Shown here: piece by piece, positions 1 through 8,393 of the stretch | Position numbering within the stretch: the first letter of the stretch is position 1 | Layout of the letters: the number at the start of each line of letters is the position of its first letter | Source of the DNA: Streptomyces aurantiogriseus | GTDB lineage: Bacteria; Actinomycetota; Actinomycetes; Streptomycetales; Streptomycetaceae | Direction: 5' to 3' | Assembly: GCF_014649375.1 (NCBI RefSeq) | Contig: NZ_BMSX01000014.1 | Span: 62,001 to 126,000 of the forward strand | Length of the DNA stretch: 64,000 nucleotides | The notes under the pieces: model-generated | What the model saw: only the letters and a program-made list of their open reading frames with translations | Told to the model about the DNA's origin: nothing | Database searches by the model: none | Made by a program: the position numbers and the translations under genes

Positions 1-364
1 TTGCCGTCCCTGCGGGCCACCGCCTTCAGCACGCCCGGCGCGTACGGCACTTTCCAGGTCAGGTGCAGCTTGCCCGTGCTGCCGTTGGGGTCTGCTCGAT
101 GCTCCAGTAGTGCGGCACAGCCACCTCGCGCCAGGCGGAGTCGTCGTGACCGGGGGCGGCGGCGTCGGCGTACTGCCCGGTCGGGTCGGTGATCCCGCCC
201 GGGTCGACCAGTGCGAAGCACCAGCCGTCGCGCAGCGCGACCGTGCGGCGGCCGGAGCCGCTCGCGCCGATCTCGGCGGCTGCGGCCGCCGGAGTGCCGA
301 GGAGCGCTCCGGTGGCGGGTGCGGCCGCGGAGGCGAGCAGGACCGATCTGCGAGTGACCGTCAT
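1..364 (-). pseudogene. GH2 beta-galactosidase-like gene, internally deleted and frameshifted; runs off the left edge
   Basis: Residues 1-95 read as a twin-arginine signal (TRRSVLLASAAAPATG) and the start of a GH2 sugar-binding domain (DGWCFALVDP, then VPHYWSIEQTP, where families usually have VPHDWSIE). At about 83-95 the frame changes. The original frame stops at 59-61, but the next frame continues to the window edge as PNGSTGKLHLTWKVPYAPG, which matches the C-terminal DUF4982-type domain of large GH2 enzymes. The whole catalytic barrel is therefore missing between the N-terminal start and the C-terminal domain. I infer an internal deletion that also shifted the frame, leaving a dead gene. 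The start ATG at 364 has GAGGGAG upstream, and a small dyad (CTGATCGTCAG, 403-413) lies in the promoter region. A single sequencing error cannot explain the loss of about 400-500 codons. Confidence 0.75.
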
Positions 365-633
365 GGCGGCTCTCCCTCATCAGGAACCAGAAGTACTCAC
401 AACTGATCGTCAGCAAACAGAATCTGACGCCGCGGCACTCCTGCCCGTCAAGGGTGCGGTCCGGCCCTTCTGCCTCACGCACCCCGCCTGTCTCACATCG
501 TCCGGGTCCGCGCTCCTGGCCGCCCGCTGGGAGGGCAAGGAGGGGTTCCCCTCCGCGCCCGAGCCGCACGCACTAAGGTGGAACTCAAGTGGCGTGCCTG
601 TTCACTGTGAGTGTCCGCGATGGAGTGGGGACG

Positions 634-3018
634 ATGAGCTCGGACTACCCGTTCGACGATGCCTCGACGGCGCGGGCGGTCATCCACGAGGACGGCACGC
701 TGACCCGGTGGAGCGAGGGCGCGCGCCGCCTGCTGGGCTATGACCCCGCCGAGGTCGTCGGACGGCCGGCCGCCGATCTGCTCGCCGACGGCGACGTCCG
801 CGGCCCCGACCCCGACGAGGAGCGCTGGAGCGGCACTGTCGCGCTGCGGCACCGCGACGGCCACACCGTGTCCGTGTGGGTGCTCGCCCACCGCAGAGGG
901 CCGCAGGACGGGGGCCCGGTCACCTGGCTCGCCGTGACACCGCTGGTCAGCGGGTATCCGGCGCCCGAGGACGACGACCTGATGAGGGTTGCCCTGGCCC
1001 AGTCACCGTGCGCCACGGTGATCTTCGACGACCAGTTGCGGCTGCGCGGCGCCAACGAGGCCATGGCGGAGCTGATCGCACTGCCCTCCGCCCGCATGCG
1101 GGGCCTGCGGCCCGTCGACCTCGCCATCAGACCGCAGAGCACCGAGCTCGAGACGCATCTGCGCCGGGTCCTCGCCACCGGTGAGCGCCAGGAGATGCAG
1201 ACCTACCTGAAGGCCACGAGCGAGGAGCGGGCGCACGCCTGGCTGGCCCGGATGGCGCCGCTCACCGATGCCGCCGGGCAGGTGCGGGGCGTCTGCATGA
1301 CCGTCCACGACTTCACCGAGCACTTCCTCGCCCGGGAGCGGCTGCAGCTGGTCAACGAGGCGAGCGTGCGCATCGGCACCACCCTCGACGTCACGCGCAC
1401 GGCACAGGAGCTGGCCGAGGTGTGCGTCCCCACGCTGGCCGACTTCGTCAGCGTCGACCTGCTCGATCCGCAGGAGTACGGCGGTGAGGCCACCGGCCCG
1501 CTCGCCGCACCGGTCCACCTGCGGCGGGCGGCCCATCACTCGGTCAACCCGGACGCCCCGGAGGCCGTGGTCAAGCCGGGCCAGATGGACGTCTACCCCG
1601 AGGGCCTCCCCCAGGCCACCTCCCTGCTCGCGGGCCGCACCGTCGTGGCCGCGGTGCCGAACGGCGACCTGGACGCCTGGCGCGCCTGGGACGAGCGGCG
1701 CGTGCAGCGGGTCAAGGAGTTCGGCATCCACTCCACGATGTCCGTGCCGCTGCGGGCCCGCGGTACGACCCTCGGTGTCGTCGTCTTCACCCGCTTCCGG
1801 CGCCCGGACCCCTTCTCCCCCGACGACGTGCTGCTGGCCGAGGAGGTCACGGCCCGCGCCGCGGTCTGCATCGACAACGCCCGCCGCTACTCCCGCGAGC
1901 GCGAGACCGCCCTCGCCCTCCAACGCAGCCTGCTGCCGCGCACCCTGCCGCGGACCGCCGCCGTCGACGCCGCGTCCCGCTACCTGCCGGCGGCCCGGGC
2001 CGGGGTGGGCGGCGACTGGTTCGACGTGATCCCGCTGTCCGGGATGCGCGTGGCGATGGTCGTGGGCGACGTCGTCGGGCACGGCATCCAGGCGTCGGCC
2101 ACCATGGGCCGGCTGCGCACCGCCGTGCGCACCCTCGCCGACATCGACCTCGCCCCCGACGAGCTGCTCACCCACCTCGACGACCTGGTCGTCCGGCTCT
2201 CGGAGGAGGCCGGCGGGGAGGGCGGCAACCCCGGCGAGATGGGGGCGACCTGCCTGTACGCGGTGTACGACCCGGTGTCACGGCGCTGCACCCTGGCCCG
2301 GGCCGGGCATCCCGCACCCCTGCTGCTGCCGCCCAACGGCGTGCCCCGCGGCATCGACCTGCCCGCCGGTCCCGCGCTGGGCCTGGGCGGGCTGCCCTTC
2401 GAGTCGGCCGAGCTGGAGCTCACCGAGGGCTCGGTGCTCGCGTTCTATACCGACGGCCTGGTCGAGTCCCGAGCGGGGGACGTGGATGCCGGTCACCGGA
2501 TGCTGAGCGAGGCGCTGGCGGCGTACTCGGACTCCCTGGACGAGACCTGCGACCGCGTGCTGCACGCGCTGCTGCCCGAGGGGGGCGCCTCCGACGACGT
2601 GGCCCTGCTGCTCGCCCGCACCCGGGGGCTGCCCGCCTCCCAGGTCGCGACCTGGGACATCCCGCCCGATCCGGCGCTCGTCGCGCCGATCCGCAAGCAG
2701 GTCGTCGAGCTGCTGGAGCGCTGGCAGCTGCTCGAGGCGTCGTTCACGGCCGAGCTGGTGGTGAGCGAGCTGGTCACCAACGCCATCCGGTACGGCGCCC
2801 GCCCCATCCGGCTCCGGCTGATCCACAACGCGGCCACCCTGCTCTGCGAGGTTTCCGACACCAGCCACACCGCCCCGCACCTGCGCCGTGCGAAGACCTT
2901 CGACGAGGGCGGCCGGGGGCTGCTGCTGGTCGCCCAGCTCACCCAGCGGTGGGGCAGCCGCCACACAGCCGAGGGGAAGACGATCTGGGCGGAGCTGGGG
3001 CTGATCGAGGAGGGGTGA
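634..3018 (+). CDS. PAS-PAS-GAF-PP2C (SpoIIE) phosphatase with C-terminal HATPase (anti-sigma-like) domain
   Basis: A 794-residue cytosolic signalling protein. Visible domains in order are: PAS about 10-105 (GTLTRWSEGARRLLGYDP), second PAS about 115-235 with a PAC end (VCMTVHDFTEH), GAF about 240-430, SpoIIE/PP2C phosphatase about 450-650 (GVGGDWFDV, VGDVVGHG and YTDGLVESR carry the metal aspartates), and an RsbW-like HATPase about 660-790 (SELVTNAIRYG; GGRGLLLV). Proteins of this architecture dephosphorylate anti-sigma antagonists (STAS proteins), and the HATPase part resembles the kinase partner, so the molecule may both sense and switch a sigma-factor module. I chose ATG 634 because GGAG lies 9 bases upstream; an in-frame start at 589 has no such site. 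It has no partner gene next to it. A STAS protein lies at 30.7 kb, but a link is only a guess. Confidence 0.9.
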   Translation: MSSDYPFDDASTARAVIHEDGTLTRWSEGARRLLGYDPAEVVGRPAADLLADGDVRGPDPDEERWSGTVALRHRDGHTVSVWVLAHRRGPQDGGPVTWLAVTPLVSGYPAPEDDDLMRVALAQSPCATVIFDDQLRLRGANEAMAELIALPSARMRGLRPVDLAIRPQSTELETHLRRVLATGERQEMQTYLKATSEERAHAWLARMAPLTDAAGQVRGVCMTVHDFTEHFLARERLQLVNEASVRIGTTLDVTRTAQELAEVCVPTLADFVSVDLLDPQEYGGEATGPLAAPVHLRRAAHHSVNPDAPEAVVKPGQMDVYPEGLPQATSLLAGRTVVAAVPNGDLDAWRAWDERRVQRVKEFGIHSTMSVPLRARGTTLGVVVFTRFRRPDPFSPDDVLLAEEVTARAAVCIDNARRYSRERETALALQRSLLPRTLPRTAAVDAASRYLPAARAGVGGDWFDVIPLSGMRVAMVVGDVVGHGIQASATMGRLRTAVRTLADIDLAPDELLTHLDDLVVRLSEEAGGEGGNPGEMGATCLYAVYDPVSRRCTLARAGHPAPLLLPPNGVPRGIDLPAGPALGLGGLPFESAELELTEGSVLAFYTDGLVESRAGDVDAGHRMLSEALAAYSDSLDETCDRVLHALLPEGGASDDVALLLARTRGLPASQVATWDIPPDPALVAPIRKQVVELLERWQLLEASFTAELVVSELVTNAIRYGARPIRLRLIHNAATLLCEVSDTSHTAPHLRRAKTFDEGGRGLLLVAQLTQRWGSRHTAEGKTIWAELGLIEEG

Positions 3019-3057
3019 GGGGATCCCGGTCCCCTGCCTCGCGCCGCCCGCTCGCCG

Positions 3058-5076
3058 TCAGCGGCGCCCGCCGTCCGAGTCCCCTCCACCGGATCCGAAT
3101 CCGGAACCGCCGTATCCATAGCCGGAACCGCCGTAACCGGAGCCGCCGTACGAGCCGGACTGGCCGTTCCACGAGCAGTAGTACCCGTAGGGGTACGAGC
3201 AGGACGTGCTGCCGGAGCCGGGCGAGGAGCTCGTCGCGGTCGGCCCGGGGGTCGTCGGGGTGGCGGACGGCTTCGGGGTGGGCGTGGGCGTGGGGGTCCG
3301 CGCCGCCTTCGGGGTGGGGGTCGGCTCCGCGGTGACCTCGGCGTCCCAGTTGACGACCTGGAGCTGGGGGTCGGGCTGCGAGGTGTCGATCACCCAGCGC
3401 TGGGCCGCGCTGTCCTCGCGGTTCTTCAGGACGACGGCGCCCGATCCGTCGGTGGCGGCGGGGGCCAGGGCGAGGTTCTGGTTGCCGCGCGGGACGAGCG
3501 TGCCCTGCAGGGTGAAGTCGTAACGCATGTTCTTGGCAGCGGCCGTGCAGGGCGACAGCCGCACCGAGAAGCCGAGCTGCGAGTCGAGGCACAGATCCGG
3601 GTTCTGGGCGCTGCGCAACAGCCCGTCGGTCTCGTACGACCACTGCTGGCCGGCCGCGGAGGAGCAGTCGGCGAGTACGCTCTCGGCGCCCTTGACGGCC
3701 TTGCCCCCGGCGACGGTGATGCACAGTCCGGAGGAGACGTTGTGCAGGCGGCCGCGCAGGGTGCCCTGGACCTCCTCGCCCGCGCCGGCCCAGGACGGGC
3801 CGGAGGTGGCCGTGTCCGTGGCGGGGGCCGGGGTCTGTCCGGCCTCGTCGCCCGTCCCCGGGGCGCTCCCGTCGCCGGAGCCGAGGACGGACCACACCAC
3901 GAGCGGCAGGACGACCAGCCCGCTGACGGTGAGGGCGGCGGCGGCCAGGTTGCGCCGACGGGCGCGGCGGGCGGCCTTCTGGGCGGAACGGCGTGACGCG
4001 GGACGGGAGTCGGCGGGGCGCGCTCCGGTGCCCGGCCGCGGTGCGGGACCGGGCTGCGGTGCCGTGCCGGGGCGCGGTCCGGCGGCCGGGAGCGGGTCCG
4101 CTTCTGGACGGGGTCCTGTGGGCGCCGAGGCCTCAGCGCCGTAGGTCTCGTACGTCTCGTCGGTGAACGCCTCGCCCACGACCGCCGGGGGCCGTCCCCC
4201 GAGCTCGGCGGCGGACGCGGCGGCAGATGCGCCGGCGGGTTCGGTGACACCGCTCGCTCTGATCGCCATGTACTCCGCGGCGGCCCAGCCCAGCACGCCC
4301 TCGGCGAGCGCGGCGCCGAGGTGGCCTTCGAACTGGCTCAGCTGGTCGGCGGTGTGGGCGCAGTGCCGGCACTGGTCCAGGTGGGCGCGCAGGTCGGGGT
4401 CGGCGTCGGCGCCGCCGCGGCGGCAGGTGACGTCGAGGAGCCGGTGGTAGCGGTGGCACTCCTCGTCGACGGCGAGTTCGCGATGGAGCTGGAGGCACTC
4501 CTCGCGCAGCCGTTCGTGGGCCCGGCGCAGTTCGACGCGGGCGCCCTCCTCCTCCATGCCGAGCAGACCGGCCGGGACCGCGAGGGGCTCGGCCTCGACC
4601 TCGGCGTGCCACAGCAGACAGGCGGCGGACTGGGGCAGCCGCTGGAACGCCCGGGAGAGCAGGCGCCGGTGCGGCGGCGGAAGCAGGCGGGCGGCCAGGC
4701 GCTCGGTGTCGCCCTCCGCGGAACGCAGATCCGGGTGCAGCAGATCGCGGCGGCCGTCGGAGTCCCACTCCGCGGCGATCCGGCGCACGGTGACCAGCAG
4801 TTGGGGGCGCCAGGCGGCGGTCGGCCCGTTCTGCCGCAGAGCCTCCCCGAAGAGCCGGGTGAAGGCCGCCGTGGTGAGCATGCCGGCCGCACGCTCCCCG
4901 TCGGCGCACAGCCGCGCGTAGGTGAAGGCCGCCGCCCAGTGCCGGTCCAGCAGTTCACCGACGGGATGCAGCGCGGGCGACGCTCCCGTCCAGCCCTTCA
5001 GCTCGGCGCTCAGCTGTTCGTCCGTCACCTCGAAGCGGCGCGCCGAAGGGGAATTCGACAGGCCTGCGTCTTTCAC
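3058..5076 (-). CDS. Sigma-factor-like / zinc-finger membrane protein with extracytoplasmic ricin-type lectin domain
   Basis: A 672-residue protein from GTG 5076, preceded by GGGAGG at good spacing. The N-terminal third resembles the RNA-polymerase-sigma-like region seen in Streptomyces RICIN proteins (RLPQSAACLLWHAEVE). A zinc-finger-like HLDQCRHCAH follows at about 230-240, as in ZAS anti-sigma domains. A proline/alanine linker leads to one membrane helix at about 373-395 (LTVSGLVVLPLVVWSV). Outside the membrane there is a ricin-B-type trefoil (about 430-570: LHNVSSGLCITVAGG, QQWSYETDGLLRSAQNPDLC), a PT-rich linker and a Gly/Tyr/Ser tail (GGSGYGGSGYGYGGSG). I infer a one-pass receptor that binds carbohydrate outside and couples to transcription inside. 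The real activity of the sigma-like part is unknown. A TTGACA-like -35 on this strand near 5353-5358 could start a leader of about 250 bases. Confidence 0.75.
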   Translation of the reverse strand: MKDAGLSNSPSARRFEVTDEQLSAELKGWTGASPALHPVGELLDRHWAAAFTYARLCADGERAAGMLTTAAFTRLFGEALRQNGPTAAWRPQLLVTVRRIAAEWDSDGRRDLLHPDLRSAEGDTERLAARLLPPPHRRLLSRAFQRLPQSAACLLWHAEVEAEPLAVPAGLLGMEEEGARVELRRAHERLREECLQLHRELAVDEECHRYHRLLDVTCRRGGADADPDLRAHLDQCRHCAHTADQLSQFEGHLGAALAEGVLGWAAAEYMAIRASGVTEPAGASAAASAAELGGRPPAVVGEAFTDETYETYGAEASAPTGPRPEADPLPAAGPRPGTAPQPGPAPRPGTGARPADSRPASRRSAQKAARRARRRNLAAAALTVSGLVVLPLVVWSVLGSGDGSAPGTGDEAGQTPAPATDTATSGPSWAGAGEEVQGTLRGRLHNVSSGLCITVAGGKAVKGAESVLADCSSAAGQQWSYETDGLLRSAQNPDLCLDSQLGFSVRLSPCTAAAKNMRYDFTLQGTLVPRGNQNLALAPAATDGSGAVVLKNREDSAAQRWVIDTSQPDPQLQVVNWDAEVTAEPTPTPKAARTPTPTPTPKPSATPTTPGPTATSSSPGSGSTSCSYPYGYYCSWNGQSGSYGGSGYGGSGYGYGGSGFGSGGGDSDGGRR

Positions 5077-5113
5077 GGCTGCATTCCTCCCGGGAACTGC
5101 GGCATAAAAAGTA

Positions 5114-5129
5114 CATACCAACGGGTATG
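5114..5129. promoter_or_regulatory. Perfect short dyad upstream of the ricin/sigma-like gene
   Basis: CATACC-N4-GGTATG is a perfect 6-bp inverted repeat in a locally AT-rich patch, 38 bases upstream of the GTG at 5076 and beside a run of A on the + strand. Its position suits an operator or the top of a leader hairpin. No binding protein can be named from sequence. Confidence 0.35.
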
Positions 5130-5411
5130 CGACCCCGACGTCGCGGCGCCTGGATCCTCTCGCACTGGGTTCGACACCTCGGACGCCCTTGTGGCACAGC
5201 TCTTTTGGAGCAAGGGGGGTATGGACGGGAGATGCCTCGCGCGCACAGCGGGGAAAAGTATTGTCCGTGCGCCGACACGGCACACCTTCGCACAGCCGGA
5301 CCAGGAGGAACAAGTGATCTCACGGTTTCGTGCTTTGCGTACCTGGGCTGACTTTGACGGAGTGTCAATCCGGGATCGCCATTCTGGGCGGTCCCTGTAT
5401 CGGTGTCCCTT
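5130..5411. other. Intergenic region between the ricin/sigma-like gene and the AraC-type regulator
   Basis: The region has lower GC than its surroundings. It contains a TTGAC-N5-GTCAA dyad near 5353-5367; on the minus strand this reads TTGACA with a CAGGTA-like -10 after 17 bases, a plausible promoter for the minus-strand gene. On the plus strand, AGGAGG at 5303-5308 precedes GTG 5314 and a 51-codon frame to 5469, but its codon use is not Streptomyces-like and it enters the AraC gene. I do not call it a gene. Confidence 0.4.
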
Positions 5412-6329
5412 TCAGGGCGTCATTGTGCCGTGCATTCCGTCCCGGTACGCGCCGGGCGGCATCCCGTAGCGGGCGCGGAACACCCGGGTGAAGTGGAAGG
5501 GGCTGGCGAACCCGGAGGCGGCGGCGACCCGTTCCACGGAGAGCCCGGTGCCCTCCAGCAGCCGGGCCGCGTGCCGCAGTCGCGCCTCGCGCAGGGCGCG
5601 CATCGGCGACTGGCCGACCTGCTCGGTGAACAGGTGGGCGAAGCGGGAGGCCGACAGCGCGACCTCACCGGCGAGTGAGCGGACGGTGTGCGGGGCGCCG
5701 GGGTCGGCGGCGATCAGTTCCTGGGCCCGGCGGACGCGGTCGTCCACACCGGACTCGGACGTGGGCGGGCGTGCGGAGGCGGTGGTGAGCAGTACGGCCT
5801 CCTCCAGTGCGCCCAGGGCGAGTTCGCGGGCGGCGGTGCCGTGCGCCACGGCGATCTCGTGGTCCGCGTGCGCGGTGACGGCCGGTTGTCCGAGGCCGGC
5901 CCAGCGGGCGTCGGCGCGCATCCGGCGGAAGGCCGCCTCGACCCGCTCGTGCAGTGCGGGCGGCACGGGGGCGACGACGTACACGCCGTCGCCGGTGTCG
6001 TACGGGCGCAGCCACGGTGTCCAGGTCGGGCGGGCCTGGCAGTGGGCCCACCAGAACCGCCAGTGCCGGGCGGCGGGTTCGGTCGTGTAGCGGTGCGGGA
6101 CGCCCGGGGCGAGCACGACCAGGTCGCCGGGGTCCGCCCGGACCTCGGTGGCGCCCTGGCGCAGCCGGCCCTGCCCGCCCGTCGTCCAGGTGAACAGCCA
6201 ACTGTCCGAACCCAGCGGGCGGTTGGCGCCGTAGCCCGGGCCCTGGTCGAAGTGGCCGACCACCACCAGGCCGGGCGGCGGGGACGGATCCCCGGGCGTG
6301 GCAGTCACAGGCAGGTCGTCAGCACGCAC
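5412..6329 (-). CDS. AraC-family transcriptional regulator with N-terminal cupin domain
   Basis: The N-terminal half is a cupin sensor (LFTWTTGGQGRLRQG; GDLVVLAPGVPHRY). The C-terminal 100 residues form the two helix-turn-helix AraC domain (SLAGEVALSASRFAHLFTEQVG; then VAAASGFASPFHFTRVFRARYG). Such proteins usually bind a sugar or related ligand and activate a neighbouring gene. Start choice: GTG 6329 lies 6 bases after GGGAGG, while ATG 6335 directly abuts the GGGAGG and GTG 6356 has no site. The gene is divergent from the PhyH dioxygenase at 6399, only 70 bases away, so that dioxygenase is the likely target. No clear operator was seen in the gap. Confidence 0.88.
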   Translation of the reverse strand: MRADDLPVTATPGDPSPPPGLVVVGHFDQGPGYGANRPLGSDSWLFTWTTGGQGRLRQGATEVRADPGDLVVLAPGVPHRYTTEPAARHWRFWWAHCQARPTWTPWLRPYDTGDGVYVVAPVPPALHERVEAAFRRMRADARWAGLGQPAVTAHADHEIAVAHGTAARELALGALEEAVLLTTASARPPTSESGVDDRVRRAQELIAADPGAPHTVRSLAGEVALSASRFAHLFTEQVGQSPMRALREARLRHAARLLEGTGLSVERVAAASGFASPFHFTRVFRARYGMPPGAYRDGMHGTMTP

Positions 6330-6398
6330 GGGCATCCTCCCGGACCTCGAATCCACCTAGCGTGACGAGCCGAGGACCTCGGACCGAGGAGGGCACAC

Positions 6399-7217
6399 AT
6401 GACAGTCACGGGCATCGGCGCCGCCGGAGCTCCCATCCTGACGGAGACGGGGCTGCGGCAGTACCGGCAGGACGGCTTCACCGTCGTCCGCGGCCTGTTC
6501 GGATACGACGAAGTGGACCGGCTGCGCGCCGAGTTCGCGGCGCTCCACGCGGCCGGGCAGCCGGTGCCCGGGCACTTCGAGCCGCGGCCCGGCACGGACC
6601 CGCTGGACGCCTACCCGAGGGTGATGCAGCCGCACGAGTTCAACCTGCTCGCCCGGCGGACGCTGCTGGACGCGCGGCTGCGGGAGGTCCTGGAGACGCT
6701 GCTGGGCGAGGAGGTGCTGGCCGCGCAGAGCATGTTCTACTTCAAGCCGCCCGGTGCCCGGGGGCAGGCGCTGCACCAGGACAACTTCTATCTGCGGGTC
6801 GAGCCGGGCACCTGTGTGGCGGCGTGGCTGGCCTGCGACGAGATCGACCGGGACAACGGAGGCCTGGAGGTGGTCCCCGGCACCCACCGGATGGAGCTGT
6901 TCTGCCCGGAGGAGGCGGACGCGGAGGTGTCGTTCGCGCGGGAGTATGTGCCGCCGCCGCCCGGCCTGGCGGCCGTGCCGGTCGACATGGCGCCGGGCGA
7001 CGTGCTGTTCTTCAACGGCAGTGTGGTGCACGGCTCGCAGCCGAACCGCTCCGCTCGGTTTCGGCGGTCGTTCATCGGCCACTACGTGGGCCGCTCCACG
7101 GCGCGGATCGGTTCGTACTACCGCACGCTGTCGATGAGCGGGGCGCGGGTGGCTCTGCCGGAGAGCGAGGGGGGTGGTCCCTGCGGCACGGAGTTCGTGC
7201 CGCAAGGACCGCATTGA
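6399..7217 (+). CDS. Phytanoyl-CoA dioxygenase (PhyH) family Fe(II)/2-oxoglutarate oxygenase
   Basis: A 272-residue protein with the double-stranded beta-helix iron site: H126-Q-D128 (QALHQDNFYLRV) and a distal H211 (GSVVHGSQPN), followed by arginines (RFRRSFIGHY) that usually hold 2-oxoglutarate. DNGGLEVVPGTHR is the classic PhyH strand. The family hydroxylates small organic substrates using oxygen and 2-oxoglutarate with CO2 and succinate as by-products; the substrate here is unknown. The start ATG has GAGGAGGG upstream. It is divergent from the AraC regulator, which suggests inducible expression in sugar or small-molecule catabolism. Confidence 0.88.
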   Translation: MTVTGIGAAGAPILTETGLRQYRQDGFTVVRGLFGYDEVDRLRAEFAALHAAGQPVPGHFEPRPGTDPLDAYPRVMQPHEFNLLARRTLLDARLREVLETLLGEEVLAAQSMFYFKPPGARGQALHQDNFYLRVEPGTCVAAWLACDEIDRDNGGLEVVPGTHRMELFCPEEADAEVSFAREYVPPPPGLAAVPVDMAPGDVLFFNGSVVHGSQPNRSARFRRSFIGHYVGRSTARIGSYYRTLSMSGARVALPESEGGGPCGTEFVPQGPH

Positions 7218-7267
7218 GCTCCGCCGGAGAGGCCGTGTTACGGGTGCGGGTCCACGGTGGCCGGTCG

Positions 7268-7307
7268 CTCCCCCACTCTCGGCTTCGCTCGAGCGGGGGA
7301 CCCCCAT
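7268..7307. repeat. Dispersed GC-rich Streptomyces repeat (copy 1)
   Basis: The minus strand begins ATGGGGGTCCCCCGCTCGAG and ends with GCCGAGAGTGGGGGAG. Nearly the same string occurs at 53634-53711 on the plus strand. The element has GGGGG/CCCCC arms that can fold into a hairpin. It sits between the convergent dioxygenase and aldo-keto reductase, with a further GC hairpin-like stretch to 7357, so it may act as a terminator. Confidence 0.65.
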
Positions 7308-7356
7308 CGCGGCGGAGCCGCACATCGATACAGCCCCGCGCCTCTCTGGGGCGCCT

Positions 7357-8325
7357 TCAGTGGCCCGCGATCGGGTGTGGGGCGTACGGCTGCTCCAGTT
7401 CCTCCAGCTCCTTCTCGTTCAGGGTCAGTTCCACCGCTGCCACCGCGTCCTCGAGGTGATGCGGCTTGGACGCGCCGACGATCGGGGCCGTCACCGTGTC
7501 CTGGTGGAGCAGCCAGGCCAGCGCTACTTGGGCGCGGGGGACGCCTCGGTCGTTCGCGATGCGGGTGACCGCCTCGACGATGGTGCGGTCCCCCTCCTGG
7601 TAGAGGCGGCTGCCGAAGTCGTCCTGGGTGCTGCGGTCGGTGGCGGTTCCCCAGTCGCGGGTGAGACGGCCGCGGGCCAGAGGGCTCCAGGGCAGGACGC
7701 CGACACCCTGGTCGGCGCAGAGGGGCAGCATCTCGCGCTCCTCCTCGCGGTAGAGGAGGTTGTAGTGGTTCTGCATGGAGACGAACCTGGTCCAGCCGTG
7801 CCGCTCGGCGGTGTACTGCATCTTGGAGAACTGCCAGGCGTACATCGAACTGGCCCCGATGTAGCGGACCTTGCCCGCCTTCACCAGGTCGTGCAGCGCC
7901 TCCATCGTCTCCTCGACCGGGGTGTGGGGGTCGAAACGGTGGATCTGGTAGAGGTCGACGTAGTCGGTGCCGAGGCGGCCGAGGCTGTGGTCGATCTCGG
8001 TGAAGATCGCCTTGCGGGACAGTCCCCCGCCGTTGGGGCCGGTGCGCATCCGGCCGTGCACCTTCGTCGCGAGCACGATCTCGTCGCGGCGGGCGAAGTC
8101 GCGCAGCACCTTGCCGACGATCTCCTCGCTGGTGCCGTCGGAGTAGACGTTCGCGGTGTCGAAGAAGTTGATGCCGGCGTCCAGCGCCTGACGGATCAGC
8201 GGACGGGACGCCTCCTCGTCCAGGGTCCACTCGTGCACGCCCCGGTCGGGGAGGCCGTAGGTCATGCAGCCCAGACAGATCCGCGACACGTCCAGACCGG
8301 TCGAGCCGAGCTTCACGTACTGCAT
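7357..8325 (-). CDS. Aldo/keto reductase
   Basis: A 322-residue NADPH-dependent carbonyl reductase of the AKR fold. The start is LGSTGLDVSRICLGCMTYG, the catalytic tetrad is visible (D in FFDTANVYSDG, K in VLATKVHG, H in DLYQIHRFD) and the cofactor end has ASKPHHLEDAV. It resembles the YajO/IolS-like group that reduces sugar or aldehyde carbonyls. I chose ATG 8325, which has AGGAG at the right distance, over upstream in-frame starts. It converges with the dioxygenase gene across the repeat at 7268 and shows no operon partner. Confidence 0.9.
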   Translation of the reverse strand: MQYVKLGSTGLDVSRICLGCMTYGLPDRGVHEWTLDEEASRPLIRQALDAGINFFDTANVYSDGTSEEIVGKVLRDFARRDEIVLATKVHGRMRTGPNGGGLSRKAIFTEIDHSLGRLGTDYVDLYQIHRFDPHTPVEETMEALHDLVKAGKVRYIGASSMYAWQFSKMQYTAERHGWTRFVSMQNHYNLLYREEEREMLPLCADQGVGVLPWSPLARGRLTRDWGTATDRSTQDDFGSRLYQEGDRTIVEAVTRIANDRGVPRAQVALAWLLHQDTVTAPIVGASKPHHLEDAVAAVELTLNEKELEELEQPYAPHPIAGH

Positions 8326-8393
8326 CGTCGCTGCTCCTGACGTCGGTGTGGGGTACCGAGGGTGGTTCGCAGGATAGCCCTCGCCTCCCACCG

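Noticed and set aside
59..406. Plus-strand frames over the GH2 remnant (e.g. 110-406 and 189-743)
   Set aside because: They are the antisense shadows of high-GC genes, with Arg/Pro/Gly-rich translation and no ribosome sites or family motifs.
3206..3523. Val/Gly-rich plus-strand frame opposite the ricin-lectin gene
   Set aside because: It mirrors the Pro/Thr repeats of the real minus-strand gene.
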